From Hymenobacter rubidus (GTDB lineage: Bacteria > Bacteroidota > Bacteroidia > Cytophagales > Hymenobacteraceae), in NCBI RefSeq assembly GCF_016734815.1, contig NZ_JAERQF010000045.1, positions 1 to 38,166 on the forward strand: 38,166 nt of DNA. Reading direction: 5' to 3'. Both the position numbers and the translations under genes were made by a program. Positions 24,138 to 31,842 of this stretch are shown in pieces. Numbering within the stretch: position 1 is the stretch's first letter; every line of letters begins with the position of its first letter. The notes below the pieces were generated by a model. That model had not been told where the DNA came from. It made no database searches and saw nothing but the letters and a program-made list of their open reading frames with translations.

Positions 24138-24862
24138 TACCAGTTCCGGCTGCGTAGGGCGAGGCGCGTGGCTTGCAGCGCCACCGCCACCACGCTGAAG
24201 AAATAAACCAAATCCCGCGAGTCAACCAGCCCCTTGCTCAAGTCGCGGTAATGCGCCGCGATGCCCAGCTGGCTCACGTAGTAAGCCGAGCTGCCTTGTA
24301 GCACCGAAGCCAGCGAATCGAACCCCGAATACACCAGAAAGCAGCCCACCACGGCCACCAGAAAGGCAATAATCTGGTCGCGGGTGAGGGCCGAGGCCAA
24401 GATGCCGATGGCCGCAAACACCGCCGCCAGCAGCGCCAGCCCTAGGTAAGAGCCCACCGTGGCGGCCGAGTCGATGTTGCCCTCGGGGCTGCCGAGTTTA
24501 TAGACCGAGAAATAATAAAGCAGCGTCGGAACCAGCGCCAGCAAAGCCAGCAGCAGGCAGGCCAGGTATTTGCCGCCAATAATCTGCCCATCCGTGAGCG
24601 GGCGCGTCAGCAGCAGCTCGATGGTGCCGGCCTTTTTCTCCTCCGCGAAGGTGCGCATGGTGATGGCCGGAATCAGGAACAGGAATATCCAGGGCGCCAG
24701 GTTGAACAGCGTTTGCAGGTCGGCGTAGCCGTAGTCGAGCACGCTGCTATCGGGAAAAACCCAGACGAACAGGCCCGTCGCAATCAGGAAAACCCCCAGC
24801 ACCACGTAGGCCACGGGGGAGTTCAGGAAGGCGTTAAATTCTTTTCTTAGAATGGTGAGCAT
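24137..24862 (-). CDS. gldF: Gliding ABC transporter permease GldF
   Basis: The 241-residue integral membrane protein has about six helices. It starts MLTILRKEFNAFLNSPVAYVV and contains PAITMRTFAEEKKAGTIELLLTRPLT, the conserved ABC-2 permease loop contacting the ATPase. It forms the membrane channel with GldG and the GldA ATPase. It is upstream of gldG with a one-base overlap and downstream of gldA, from which it is separated by a hairpin repeat of 102 bases. Confidence 0.95.
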   Translation of the reverse strand: MLTILRKEFNAFLNSPVAYVVLGVFLIATGLFVWVFPDSSVLDYGYADLQTLFNLAPWIFLFLIPAITMRTFAEEKKAGTIELLLTRPLTDGQIIGGKYLACLLLALLALVPTLLYYFSVYKLGSPEGNIDSAATVGSYLGLALLAAVFAAIGILASALTRDQIIAFLVAVVGCFLVYSGFDSLASVLQGSSAYYVSQLGIAAHYRDLSKGLVDSRDLVYFFSVVAVALQATRLALRSRNW

Positions 24863-24873
24863 TTCTTACCGTT

Positions 24874-24975
24874 TGTCATCCTGAGCGTAGCGAAGGACCT
24901 TATCCCGTTCGCTGGGTTTATAATATCACCTACTGTTCAACTGTCATAAGGTCCTTCGCTGCGCTCAGGATGACA
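24874..24975. repeat. Dispersed hairpin repeat, copy 5 (GGACCTT subtype)
   Basis: Arms 24874-24902 and 24947-24975 pair at 28 of 29 positions. The arm reads TGTCATCCTGAGCG followed by GAAGGACCTTA. It fills most of the gldA-gldF gap and could reduce read-through between them. Confidence 0.95.
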
Positions 24976-24990
24976 GTCGATTAAATTATT

Positions 24991-25899
24991 CTACTTCGTC
25001 AATTCCCCAAACACCTCCTCCAGGCTCTGGTGCTCCTGTCGCAGCCCCAGCAGAATCCAGCCTTCCTGCCCGGCCAAGCGCGACACGGCGGCCCGCACAT
25101 CGGTGCCCGGCGCCGTCCGCAGCAAAACAACGCCGCCGGGCGCGACTTCCACATTGCGCACATGGGGGAGCTGGGCCAGCTTGGCGGTGTCCACGGTGCC
25201 CTCGAACTCGGCGCGCACCACGGTTTCGCCGGCGGCGCGGGCAGCCAGTTCGGCCACCGGACTATCGGCCACCAGCTTGCCCCGGCTGATGATGAGCACC
25301 CGCGAGCACAGGGCCGTGACTTCGGGCAGAATGTGGGTGCTGAAAATGACGGTTTTATCCTCGCCTACCTCGCGGATGAGCTGGCGGATTTCCAGAATCT
25401 GGTTGGGGTCGAGGCCGGTGGTGGGCTCGTCGAGGATGAGTACGTCCGGGTCGTGGATGAGGGCCTGGGCCAGGCCTACCCGCTGCCGGTAGCCCTTGCT
25501 GAGCGCGCCGATTTGCTTGTTCTGCTCGCGGCTCAGGCCCACGCGGCGCACCAGCTCGGCCACGCGGGTGCGCAGATTTTTACCACTTAGGCCGTGTACC
25601 GAGCCGATGAATTCGAGGTACTCGTGCACGTACATGTCCAGATAGAGCGGGTTGTGCTCGGGCAGGTAGCCCACGTGGCGGCGCACTTCCAGACTGTCGG
25701 TGAGCACGTCGTAGCCGGCCACGCGCACGGTGCCGGCGGTGGGGGGGAGGTAGCCGGTGGCAATTTTCATGGTGGTGCTCTTGCCCGCGCCATTCGGCCC
25801 GAGGAAGCCCACGATTTCGCCCTTGCCCGCCGTAAAGCTGATGTTGTCCACGGCGTTTTGGGTGCCGTAGGTTTTGGTCAGGTGCTCAATTTCTACCAT
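24991..25899 (-). CDS. gldA: Gliding ABC transporter ATPase GldA
   Basis: The 302-residue ATP-binding subunit has Walker A GPNGAGKST (34-42), signature-like ALSKGYRQRVGLAQALI, Walker B VLILDEPTTGLDP and the switch histidine in VIFSTH. The C-terminal extension is as in DrrA/GldA-type ATPases of ABC-2 exporters. In Flavobacterium gldA is distant from gldFG; here it is immediately upstream on the same strand, suggesting one operon interrupted by a hairpin. The assignment to GldA rests on this linkage and on overall similarity. Confidence 0.92.
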   Translation of the reverse strand: MVEIEHLTKTYGTQNAVDNISFTAGKGEIVGFLGPNGAGKSTTMKIATGYLPPTAGTVRVAGYDVLTDSLEVRRHVGYLPEHNPLYLDMYVHEYLEFIGSVHGLSGKNLRTRVAELVRRVGLSREQNKQIGALSKGYRQRVGLAQALIHDPDVLILDEPTTGLDPNQILEIRQLIREVGEDKTVIFSTHILPEVTALCSRVLIISRGKLVADSPVAELAARAAGETVVRAEFEGTVDTAKLAQLPHVRNVEVAPGGVVLLRTAPGTDVRAAVSRLAGQEGWILLGLRQEHQSLEEVFGELTK

Positions 25900-25916
25900 T
25901 GGGGGTTAGTTGTCAG

Positions 25917-26040
25917 AAAGAACAGTCATGCTGAGCGCAGCCGAAGCATCTCGCGTGTGCTAGTAATTCAATCGTTAAAACTTCATTAGTTAGTGAGAGC
26001 ACGCGAGATGCTTCGGCTGCGCTCAGCATGACTGTTCTTT
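25917..26040. repeat. Dispersed hairpin repeat, copy 6 (perfect 41-bp arms)
   Basis: Arms 25917-25957 and 26000-26040 are perfect reverse complements, the longest perfect copy of the family here. The right arm ends directly against the stop codon of the SDR gene at 26041. Confidence 0.97.
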
Positions 26041-26733
26041 TTACTTCACCTGCGCCGACCGCAGTTGAATCTCGGAAATCATCGTCGTGTCCGGCGCTTC
26101 GATGGCGTGCACAATGGCGGCGGCAATGTCTTCGGGCTGCATCTTGTGCGGGTCGGGCGTGGCGCCCGGTTCTTTGCCGTTGAAGTTGGTTTCCACCGAG
26201 CCGGGCATCACGCACGTCACGCGGATGCCGACCGGCCGTACTTCTTTAAACAGCGCATCCGAAAAGCCGCGCACCGCAAACTTGGTGGCGCAGTAGCCGC
26301 TCATACCCGCCGTGCCTGCCGTGCCGGCCAGCGAAGCTACATTCACAATATGGCCTTGTTTCTGCTGCTTCATCTGGGGCAACACGGCGCGGGTGCACAG
26401 GAAAGTGCCCAGCACGTTGGTATCGAACATCGTTTTCCAGTCCTCGGTTTTGAAGCCGTCGACCTCGCCCATGATGCCGAGGCCGGCGTTGTTCACCAGT
26501 ACATGAATATCGGGTCCTAACTCGCGTTGCGTGTTGGTGAAGGCTTCGGCGATGGAGTGCTCATCCTGCACGTCGCACTCGAAAAACTGGAACCGGTCGT
26601 GCGCCAGGCCCTCGGGCGCGGTACGAGCCCAGCCGGCCACGGCGGCTCCGCGTGCGAGCAGAGCTTCGACGGTGGCGCGGCCAATTCCTTTGCTGGCGCC
26701 GGTCACGATGGCAACTTTACCGGTGAGGTCCAT
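26041..26733 (-). CDS. Short-chain dehydrogenase/reductase
   Basis: The 230-residue classical SDR has cofactor motif VTGASKGIG (10-18), NNAG (81-84), catalytic Ser134, Tyr147 and Lys151 (YCATK). It belongs to the classical NAD(P)-dependent group; there is Arg37 after the second strand (GWARTAP), which favours NADPH. The substrate is unknown. It is divergent from the GIN-domain gene, with a 27-base gap that must hold both promoters. A TACTTTTC sequence precedes the start on this strand. Confidence 0.92.
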   Translation of the reverse strand: MDLTGKVAIVTGASKGIGRATVEALLARGAAVAGWARTAPEGLAHDRFQFFECDVQDEHSIAEAFTNTQRELGPDIHVLVNNAGLGIMGEVDGFKTEDWKTMFDTNVLGTFLCTRAVLPQMKQQKQGHIVNVASLAGTAGTAGMSGYCATKFAVRGFSDALFKEVRPVGIRVTCVMPGSVETNFNGKEPGATPDPHKMQPEDIAAAIVHAIEAPDTTMISEIQLRSAQVK

Positions 26734-26734
26734 T

Positions 26735-26742
26735 TATCTTTG
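26735..26742 (+). promoter_or_regulatory. TATCTTTG -7 element for the GIN-domain gene
   Basis: It is an exact TAnnTTTG match 18 bases before the ATG at 26761. It decides the start choice for that gene and lies directly against the start of the divergent SDR. Confidence 0.6.
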
Positions 26743-26760
26743 GGAAAAGTAAGGCTGAAT

Positions 26761-27558
26761 ATGGGCGATACAAGTTTGCGGCCGCAAGTTAGCGGCCTGG
26801 GAGGGTTTGGGGTACTACGCGCCCTTTGCCGCGGGGCAATGGGCTTGGCGCTGTGCGTAGGCCTCACGACTTGCGGCCCCGGCCACGGCACCGATTGCCT
26901 GAAAAGTACGGGCACCATCGTCACCCAGCGCCGCGAGGTTGGTGCCGGCTTGGAAGTTGTTACGGCATTTGATAACGTGGACCTGCACCTGGTACAGGAC
27001 TCGCAAACCTACGCCGAAGTGCGGGCCGGCGAAAACCTCATCAGCGACATCGTGTTTACTCGCAAAGGCAACGCGCTGGAAATCAGCAATACCAGTACCT
27101 GTAACTGGGCCCGTAGCTACGACACGCCCCGCGAGGTAACGCTCCACTTGCCCCGCGTAAAAAACGTGTTTTTGCGCGGCCAGGGCAATGTGAGCACCAG
27201 TGGCCAGTTTGTGCAGGATACCATTTTCTTTCACCTCGTCGGGGCCGGCGACTACGCCCTCAATGTGAAAGCGAATATGCTGTTTCTCGATTTGTATGAG
27301 TTGGGAGATGTCGTCGTGCAGGGGTCGGCCGAAGAAATGAATTTTAACGTGGGCGGTTCGGGACGGCTTTTTGCGCAGGGTTTCGGCGTGAAGCGCTGCT
27401 ATTTTAAGATGTTGCACGACAGCGACGGGGACGCCCACGTACATGCCACCCAAGGCGTCGGCGGCACGGTAGCGGGCAATGGCACCTTCTACTACAGCGG
27501 CTCTCCCAGCGTCGTTGACCTCACCCTGAAGGGCAACGGCAAGGCGCGGACGGAATAG
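26761..27558 (+). CDS. GIN-domain (DUF2807) lipoprotein
   Basis: The 265-residue protein has an N-terminal hydrophobic stretch ending in a lipobox-like LTTC (MGLALCVGLTTCGPGHG), so it is probably a lipoprotein. The rest matches the GIN domain: REVGAGLEVVTAFDNVDLHLVQ, then repeated beta-strand units such as VFLRGQGNVSTSGQF and MNFNVGGSGRLFAQGF, and the Gly/Asn-rich ends typical of a right-handed beta-helix. These proteins are abundant in Bacteroidota envelopes; function is unknown. ATG 26761 is chosen because of the promoter; ATG 26839 is the alternative that starts just before the signal helix. Confidence 0.88.
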   Translation: MGDTSLRPQVSGLGGFGVLRALCRGAMGLALCVGLTTCGPGHGTDCLKSTGTIVTQRREVGAGLEVVTAFDNVDLHLVQDSQTYAEVRAGENLISDIVFTRKGNALEISNTSTCNWARSYDTPREVTLHLPRVKNVFLRGQGNVSTSGQFVQDTIFFHLVGAGDYALNVKANMLFLDLYELGDVVVQGSAEEMNFNVGGSGRLFAQGFGVKRCYFKMLHDSDGDAHVHATQGVGGTVAGNGTFYYSGSPSVVDLTLKGNGKARTE

Positions 27559-27589
27559 GGCAGAAGGCGGTTGCGTTATTCACTCGGCT

Positions 27590-27686
27590 GTCATCCTCAG
27601 CAGTAAAAAGGACCTTTTCCCGTTTACCTGTCAAAAACAGCCAATTGCTCGGGCCTGGCAAGGTCCTCCGCAAGCTCAGGATGACC
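27590..27686. repeat. Dispersed hairpin repeat, copy 7 (degenerate)
   Basis: Left TGTCATCCTCAGCAG plus GGACCTT and right AAGGTCCT plus CTCAGGATGACC form a decayed copy of the family, with roughly 19 of 27 arm positions pairing. It lies between two convergent genes. Confidence 0.75.
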
Positions 27687-27706
27687 GGCATTCAGTAATT
27701 GCCCGC

Positions 27707-28432
27707 TTACCCCAAATCCCCCAGCTGCGGCCGAATCAGCAGCTCCTCCACCACGGCATGAGGCGATAACGAGTAGGCCCCAAAAACGGCCTCCGCCACA
27801 TCCCCGGCCTGCACAAAGCGCTCAACCGGCAGCTCTACGCCGGCCCAGCTGGCCGTGAGCGTGGGGCCGGGCAACACGGCCGTTACCCGCACCCCGCTGG
27901 CTTTCAGCTCTTCGCGCAGGTTTTTGGTGAAGCCCAGCAGGGCGTGTTTGGCAATGCCGTACGAGCCGCCATTCGAATAAGCCATGATGCTGGCCGTGGA
28001 GCAAATGGTGAAAACGTGGCCCCGGCCCCGAGCAATGAGGCCGGGCAGCAGGGGCAAGGTCACGTCATAGGCACTGAGCAGGTTCACGGCCAGCATTTGG
28101 CGCAGCTGCGAGCCGTCGGCGGGCTCGTCCTGCAGGCGGCCGGGCACAAAAGCGCCCGCGTTGTTGACCAATACTTCCACCGGGAGGCCCAATGCCAGCA
28201 CAAAGGCCGCAAAACGGACGCAGTCGGCTTGTTGGCTGAGGTCGGCAGCCAGGGTATGGAGCATCGCGCCGGGAACATCGGCCGCCATCTCGGTTGTGAG
28301 GGCGGCCAGGTCGGCGGCCGAGCGGGCACAGGTAGCCACCGGATAGCCGGCTCGAAGAAAGCGCGACACTACGGCGCGGCCAATACCTTTGCTGCCGCCG
28401 GTCACGACAATTAATTTTTCGGTTGAATGCAC
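27707..28432 (-). CDS. Short-chain dehydrogenase/reductase
   Basis: The 241-residue SDR has cofactor motif VTGGSKGIG (10-18), NNAG (90-93), and the catalytic Tyr158 and Lys162 (YGIAK) with Ser145 or Ser148 upstream. Arg37 follows the second strand (CARSAAD), suggesting NADPH. It is only distantly similar to the SDR at 26041-26733 outside the motifs, so it is not a recent duplicate. Substrate is unknown. It is divergent from the MlaE-like permease with a 99-base gap. Confidence 0.92.
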   Translation of the reverse strand: MHSTEKLIVVTGGSKGIGRAVVSRFLRAGYPVATCARSAADLAALTTEMAADVPGAMLHTLAADLSQQADCVRFAAFVLALGLPVEVLVNNAGAFVPGRLQDEPADGSQLRQMLAVNLLSAYDVTLPLLPGLIARGRGHVFTICSTASIMAYSNGGSYGIAKHALLGFTKNLREELKASGVRVTAVLPGPTLTASWAGVELPVERFVQAGDVAEAVFGAYSLSPHAVVEELLIRPQLGDLG

Positions 28433-28531
28433 TGTCTTCGTCTGATTTTACGTAAAGTCCCGGGTTGCTCATCAACTCACTGATAACACCACGGCACCTC
28501 AAACTTCGGTTGTAATCCTCAACAAACCTTT

Positions 28532-29263
28532 ATGCTAACTATTTTCGGCTCGTTTGTCCTTTTTCTGCGGGGCATGGTCACGCGCACCGAGCGCTTCAGC
28601 GTCCTCTGGGCCCGCACCATCGACGAAGCCATCCTCATCGGGGTCGACTCCGTGGTCATCGTCTCCATCGTGTCGGCCTTCATCGGCGCCGTTACCTGCG
28701 TCCAGATTGCCTACAACCTCACCAACCCGCTCATTCCGCAGTCCACCATCGGCTACATGGTGCGCGAAATGACCATTCTGGAGCTGGCGCCCACCATCAC
28801 CAGCATTGTGCTGGCCGGCAAAGTGGGCAGCAGCATTGCGGGCGGCCTGGGCACCATGCGCATCACCGAGCAAATTTCAGCCCTCGAAGTAATGGGCATC
28901 AATTCCACGTCCTACCTCGTGTTGCCCCGCATCTTGGCCGCCTTGGTCATGTTTCCAATGCTTGTTATTCTGGCCATGCTGCTGTCCATTCTGGGCGGGT
29001 ACTTGGCCGGCACGCTCACGGGTGTGATGACGGCCCAGGACTACATCGAAGGCATTCGCACCGATTTTATTCCTTATAACATCGTGTTTGCCCTCATCAA
29101 GGCGGTGGTCTTTGCCTTCCTGGTTTCCGGCATTTCGTCGTTCAAAGGCTATTTCACCACCGGGGGCGCCTTGGAAGTTGGAGCCGCCAGCACCGGCGCC
29201 GTCACCAACTCCATCATCGCCATCCTCATTGCCGACTTCGCCCTGGCGGCCCTGCTACTGTAA
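28532..29263 (+). CDS. mlaE: MlaE-type ABC transporter permease
   Basis: The 243-residue permease of the MlaE family contains SVVIVSIVSAFIGAVTCVQ, REMTILELAPTITSIVLAGKVGSSIAGGLGTMRITEQISALEVMG and the C-terminal SFKGYFTTGGALEVGAASTGAV, which are conserved in lipid (phospholipid) transporters between the membranes. It is followed after 91 bases by its ATPase. The substrate-binding MlaD partner and MlaBC were not seen in the window; the next gene after the ATPase is unrelated. Confidence 0.93.
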   Translation: MLTIFGSFVLFLRGMVTRTERFSVLWARTIDEAILIGVDSVVIVSIVSAFIGAVTCVQIAYNLTNPLIPQSTIGYMVREMTILELAPTITSIVLAGKVGSSIAGGLGTMRITEQISALEVMGINSTSYLVLPRILAALVMFPMLVILAMLLSILGGYLAGTLTGVMTAQDYIEGIRTDFIPYNIVFALIKAVVFAFLVSGISSFKGYFTTGGALEVGAASTGAVTNSIIAILIADFALAALLL

Positions 29264-29313
29264 GCTTTTAGCGAACAGTCGCTAGCTGTTTGCTTCTCAA
29301 CAGTCAAATTGAA

Positions 29314-29354
29314 AAAGCTAATGGCTATTGGCCGTTAGCCAACAGCTTAAAAAC
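29314..29354 (+). repeat. Start-proximal AGCTAA/AACAGCTTAAAA repeat, copy 1
   Basis: Ending in AACAGCTTAAAA three bases before the mlaF ATG, this stretch aligns with 36832-36873 before the efflux adaptor ATG. Identical blocks are AAAAGCTAA, GGCTA and AACAGCTTAAAA. Confidence 0.7.
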
Positions 29355-30170
29355 ATGATTGAAGTATCCAACATCGAAAAGGCTTTCAACGGTACGCCCG
29401 TGCTGAAAGGCATTTCGTGCGTGTTCGAAACCGGCAAGTGCAACCTGCTGCTTGGCGGGTCCGGTACCGGCAAAAGCGTGCTCCTGCAGTGCATTGTGGG
29501 CTTGATGAAGCCCGACCTCGGCTCCATCACGTTCGACGGCACGGTGTACACCAACAGCAAGATTGATATTCGGCAGGAAATCCGCCGCAAAATTGGCATG
29601 CTGTTTCAGGGTTCGGCCCTGTTCGACTCCATGACCGTGGCCCAGAACGTGGAGTTCCCTTTGCAAATGCTGACGCCCGAAATGTCACCCGAAGAGCGGC
29701 GGGAGCGGGTCGAATTCTGCCTCAAGCGCGTCGGCCTCGAGAATGCCGGCAACAAAATGCCCGCCGAAATCTCGGGCGGCATGAAAAAGCGCGTGGGTAT
29801 TGCCCGCGCCATTGCCCCGCAGTGTACTTACCTGTTTTGCGACGAGCCCAACTCCGGCCTCGACCCCGCCACCAGCATCAAGATTGACGAGCTGATTCAC
29901 GAAATCACCCACGAGTACGGCATCACCACCGTCATCGTGACGCACGACATGAACTCCGTGATTGAGATTGGCGAGCACATCATTTTCCTGCACCAGGGCA
30001 AAAAGCTCTGGGATGGCACCAAAGACGAAATTCTGAACGCCACCGTGCCCGAGCTACGCGACTTCATTTTCAGCAGCAGCCTCGTACGGGCCGCCAAGCG
30101 TGTAGACGAAGAAACCGAAGGCGGCATCTCCGCTTTCGCGGAAGAAAGCGAATCCGGCGGCGGCATCTGA
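29355..30170 (+). CDS. mlaF: MlaF-type ABC transporter ATPase
   Basis: The 271-residue ATPase has Walker A GGSGTGKS (34-41), signature ISGGMKKRVGIARAIA, Walker B YLFCDEPNSGLDP and the switch histidine in VIVTHDMNSV. The C-terminal extension with LRDFIFSSSLVRAAK is like that of MlaF. ATG 29355 gives the family start MIEVSNIEKAF; the upstream in-frame ATG at 29328 would add an unrelated nine residues. The gene pairs with the permease upstream, and the region before its ATG contains a repeat also found before the efflux adaptor gene. Confidence 0.94.
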   Translation: MIEVSNIEKAFNGTPVLKGISCVFETGKCNLLLGGSGTGKSVLLQCIVGLMKPDLGSITFDGTVYTNSKIDIRQEIRRKIGMLFQGSALFDSMTVAQNVEFPLQMLTPEMSPEERRERVEFCLKRVGLENAGNKMPAEISGGMKKRVGIARAIAPQCTYLFCDEPNSGLDPATSIKIDELIHEITHEYGITTVIVTHDMNSVIEIGEHIIFLHQGKKLWDGTKDEILNATVPELRDFIFSSSLVRAAKRVDEETEGGISAFAEESESGGGI

Positions 30171-30202
30171 CTGTAGCTTGGTGCATTGGAGCCGCTGATA
30201 AG

Positions 30203-30304
30203 CAGAACGTCATGCTGAGCCTGTCGAAGCATCTCTACCGCGAGAGTAACTACTTAACCCAAGTTGCGGTAGAGATGCTTCGACAAGCCCAGCATGACGT
30301 TCTG
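30203..30304. repeat. Dispersed hairpin repeat, copy 8 (GCATCTC subtype)
   Basis: Arms 30203-30241 and 30266-30304 pair at 37 of 39 positions. The arm begins CAGAACGTCATGCTG. It lies between the convergent mlaF and YfiT-like genes. Confidence 0.95.
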
Positions 30305-30326
30305 GGTTATTCTCATAGACCTAATC

Positions 30327-30863
30327 TTAATCCTGCTCCAGCAGCAGATTCAAGTGCCCCAGATGGTGCCGCCCGTGCCAGGCATACAGCGCCAGCGTCT
30401 GGTCGAGGGTGGAAGTGCGCTGGTTGCCGGGGTGGTAAAACGTGCGCTGCCACTGCTCATTGGTGAGGTGATGCAGCAACGTGACAAACCGCGAATGCAG
30501 CGCCTCCAGCAGCGTGAGCGACACGGTAATGGGCGTAGCGGCCACGTCGGGCAATTCGGCCCAGGCGCTTTCCTCGTACGGCTTAATGGTAGGGTTTTCC
30601 TCCGTAAGCGCCAGTCGAAAACGCACGTAGGCGTTCATGTGCGAGTCGGCCACGTGGTGGATTACCTGGCGGCCGTTCCAGCCGCCGGGCCGGTAGGGGC
30701 GCTCTAGGCCAACGCCGCCTACTGCCTTGGCCGCTGCGGTGAGTTGCGCCGGCAGTTCCGCAATTTGCTGGACGAGCGCCGTGCGTTCAGCGGCGGTTAG
30801 GGGACCAATCGGCAGTTGTGGCCGGCCGATGGGGTATTTGAGAGGGTCATTGGCTTCGTTCAT
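30327..30863 (-). CDS. YfiT-like bacillithiol transferase (DinB superfamily)
   Basis: The 178-residue protein of the DinB four-helix fold contains LKYPIGRPQLP, GGWNGRQVIHHVADSHMNAYVR with a metal-ligand His pattern, and the C-terminal YAWHGRHHLGHLN that supplies further His ligands. YfiT/BstA-type proteins transfer bacillithiol to electrophiles or act as metal-dependent hydrolases. ATG 30863 (MNEANDPLKYPIGRP) fits the family; the longer frame to 30914 begins with a hydrophobic stretch that is not typical. No bacillithiol synthesis gene is in the window. Confidence 0.88.
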   Translation of the reverse strand: MNEANDPLKYPIGRPQLPIGPLTAAERTALVQQIAELPAQLTAAAKAVGGVGLERPYRPGGWNGRQVIHHVADSHMNAYVRFRLALTEENPTIKPYEESAWAELPDVAATPITVSLTLLEALHSRFVTLLHHLTNEQWQRTFYHPGNQRTSTLDQTLALYAWHGRHHLGHLNLLLEQD

Positions 30864-30946
30864 GGCAGCAAAGAAAACAAGAAGCGCCGCCCCGAGTTGA
30901 GGCAGCGCTTTCAAAAAACATCAATAGCAGAAATGGCAGAGCGGGC

Positions 30947-30992
30947 CCACAAAAAATCCGTTTCAATCCGCTAAAATCCGTTAAATCTGCGG
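30947..30992 (-). repeat. Lone CGGATT-array half repeat
   Basis: On the minus strand, CAGATT, CGGATT, CGGATT and CGGATT follow each other with 3-4-base spacers and end in TTTTGTGG, the same architecture as the 53-bp arms of the GxxExxY cassette. It abuts the stop codon of the bifunctional nuclease gene and has no inverted partner nearby. Confidence 0.75.
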
Positions 30993-31625
30993 TCAGCCGT
31001 TGCGCTTATTCAGCTCGTCGCGGATTTTGGCAGCCTTCTCGTAGTCTTCTTTTTCGAGGGCCTGGGCCAGCATCTTGGTCAGCTCGTCCAGCGAAACCTG
31101 GCCGCTGGGCTCGCGGGGCTCGGGCTGGGGGCGGCTGGCGCGCGGGGCGTCGCTGTCGGTGTCCTCGTCGTCTTCATCGTCGTCGTCTTCCGCCTCGCTT
31201 TCGGCTTCGTCGAGGTCCGAGAGGATGATGCCGGCTTCGCTGAGCACGCTCTCCACTGTGTAAATCGGCACCCCGAACCGCAAGCCAATGGCAATGGCAT
31301 CGGAAGGCCGAGCGTCGATGTCGAACGTGGTGGCGCCGTCCGAGCACACAATGCGCGAGTAAAACACGCCCTCTTTCAAGTCGGAAATAACGACTTCCAG
31401 AATCACCACATGAACGTGTTCCGCAAACGACTTGAACAAGTCGTGGGTGAGGGGGCGGTTGGGGCTAATCTTTTCGATTTGAATGGCAATGCTTTGCGCT
31501 TCAAACATGCCAATGATAATGGGCAGGCGGCGGTTGCCGCCCTTTTCGCCTAAAATCAGCGCGAAGGAGCCAGACTGCGACTGGCTGGACGAAAGGCCCA
31601 GGATTTCAAGCTGGATTTTTTTCAA
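30993..31625 (-). CDS. Bifunctional nuclease (DUF151) with UVR motif
   Basis: The 210-residue protein has an N-terminal bifunctional nuclease domain (DUF151): MKKIQLEILGLSSSQSQSGSFALIL, LPIIIGMFEAQSIAIQIE, RPLTHDLF and SDGATTFDIDARPSDAIAIGLR. A strongly acidic linker of Asp and Glu (about 138-160) leads to a C-terminal UVR motif (EKEDYEKAAKIRDELNK). This combination is common in Bacteroidota; the domain is reported to have RNase and DNase activity in plants, and the bacterial role is unclear. The gene ends against a CGGATT array. Confidence 0.92.
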   Translation of the reverse strand: MKKIQLEILGLSSSQSQSGSFALILGEKGGNRRLPIIIGMFEAQSIAIQIEKISPNRPLTHDLFKSFAEHVHVVILEVVISDLKEGVFYSRIVCSDGATTFDIDARPSDAIAIGLRFGVPIYTVESVLSEAGIILSDLDEAESEAEDDDDEDDEDTDSDAPRASRPQPEPREPSGQVSLDELTKMLAQALEKEDYEKAAKIRDELNKRNG

Positions 31626-31764
31626 GGTAATAGGAGCTGGGTGTCTGGGGGGCTTTTGAAAGGAGGGCGGCGGGTCCGACTAGGGCCGGGCAGAAGGATT
31701 TGGTGCAAATAAAGAAAAGTCCGGGTATCTGCCACCGAAACTTGCCCTGTAATACGCGAATGCC

Positions 31765-31786
31765 AAAAAAAGATTGGGAGCCCAAG
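31765..31786 (-). terminator. Possible terminator after etfA
   Basis: Read on the minus strand, a 5-bp stem (TTGGG, CT, CCCAA) is followed by TCTTTTTTT. A longer outer pairing (GAATGCC at 31758-31764 with GGCATTC at 31791-31797) flanks it. It lies 57 bases after the etfA stop codon and before the nuclease gene. Confidence 0.55.
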
Positions 31787-31842
31787 CAGCGGCATTCTTG
31801 CGAAAACCAATTGCTTAGGCCCCCAAATACAGTCACAACAAA

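Noticed and set aside
26527..26760. Upstream extension of the GIN-domain frame
   Set aside because: It overlaps the SDR gene on the other strand, and the promoter at 26735 lies inside it.
5562..30304. Repeated hairpins as a CRISPR array
   Set aside because: Copies are scattered over 25 kb as single inverted pairs, not regularly spaced direct repeats, and no cas genes are present.
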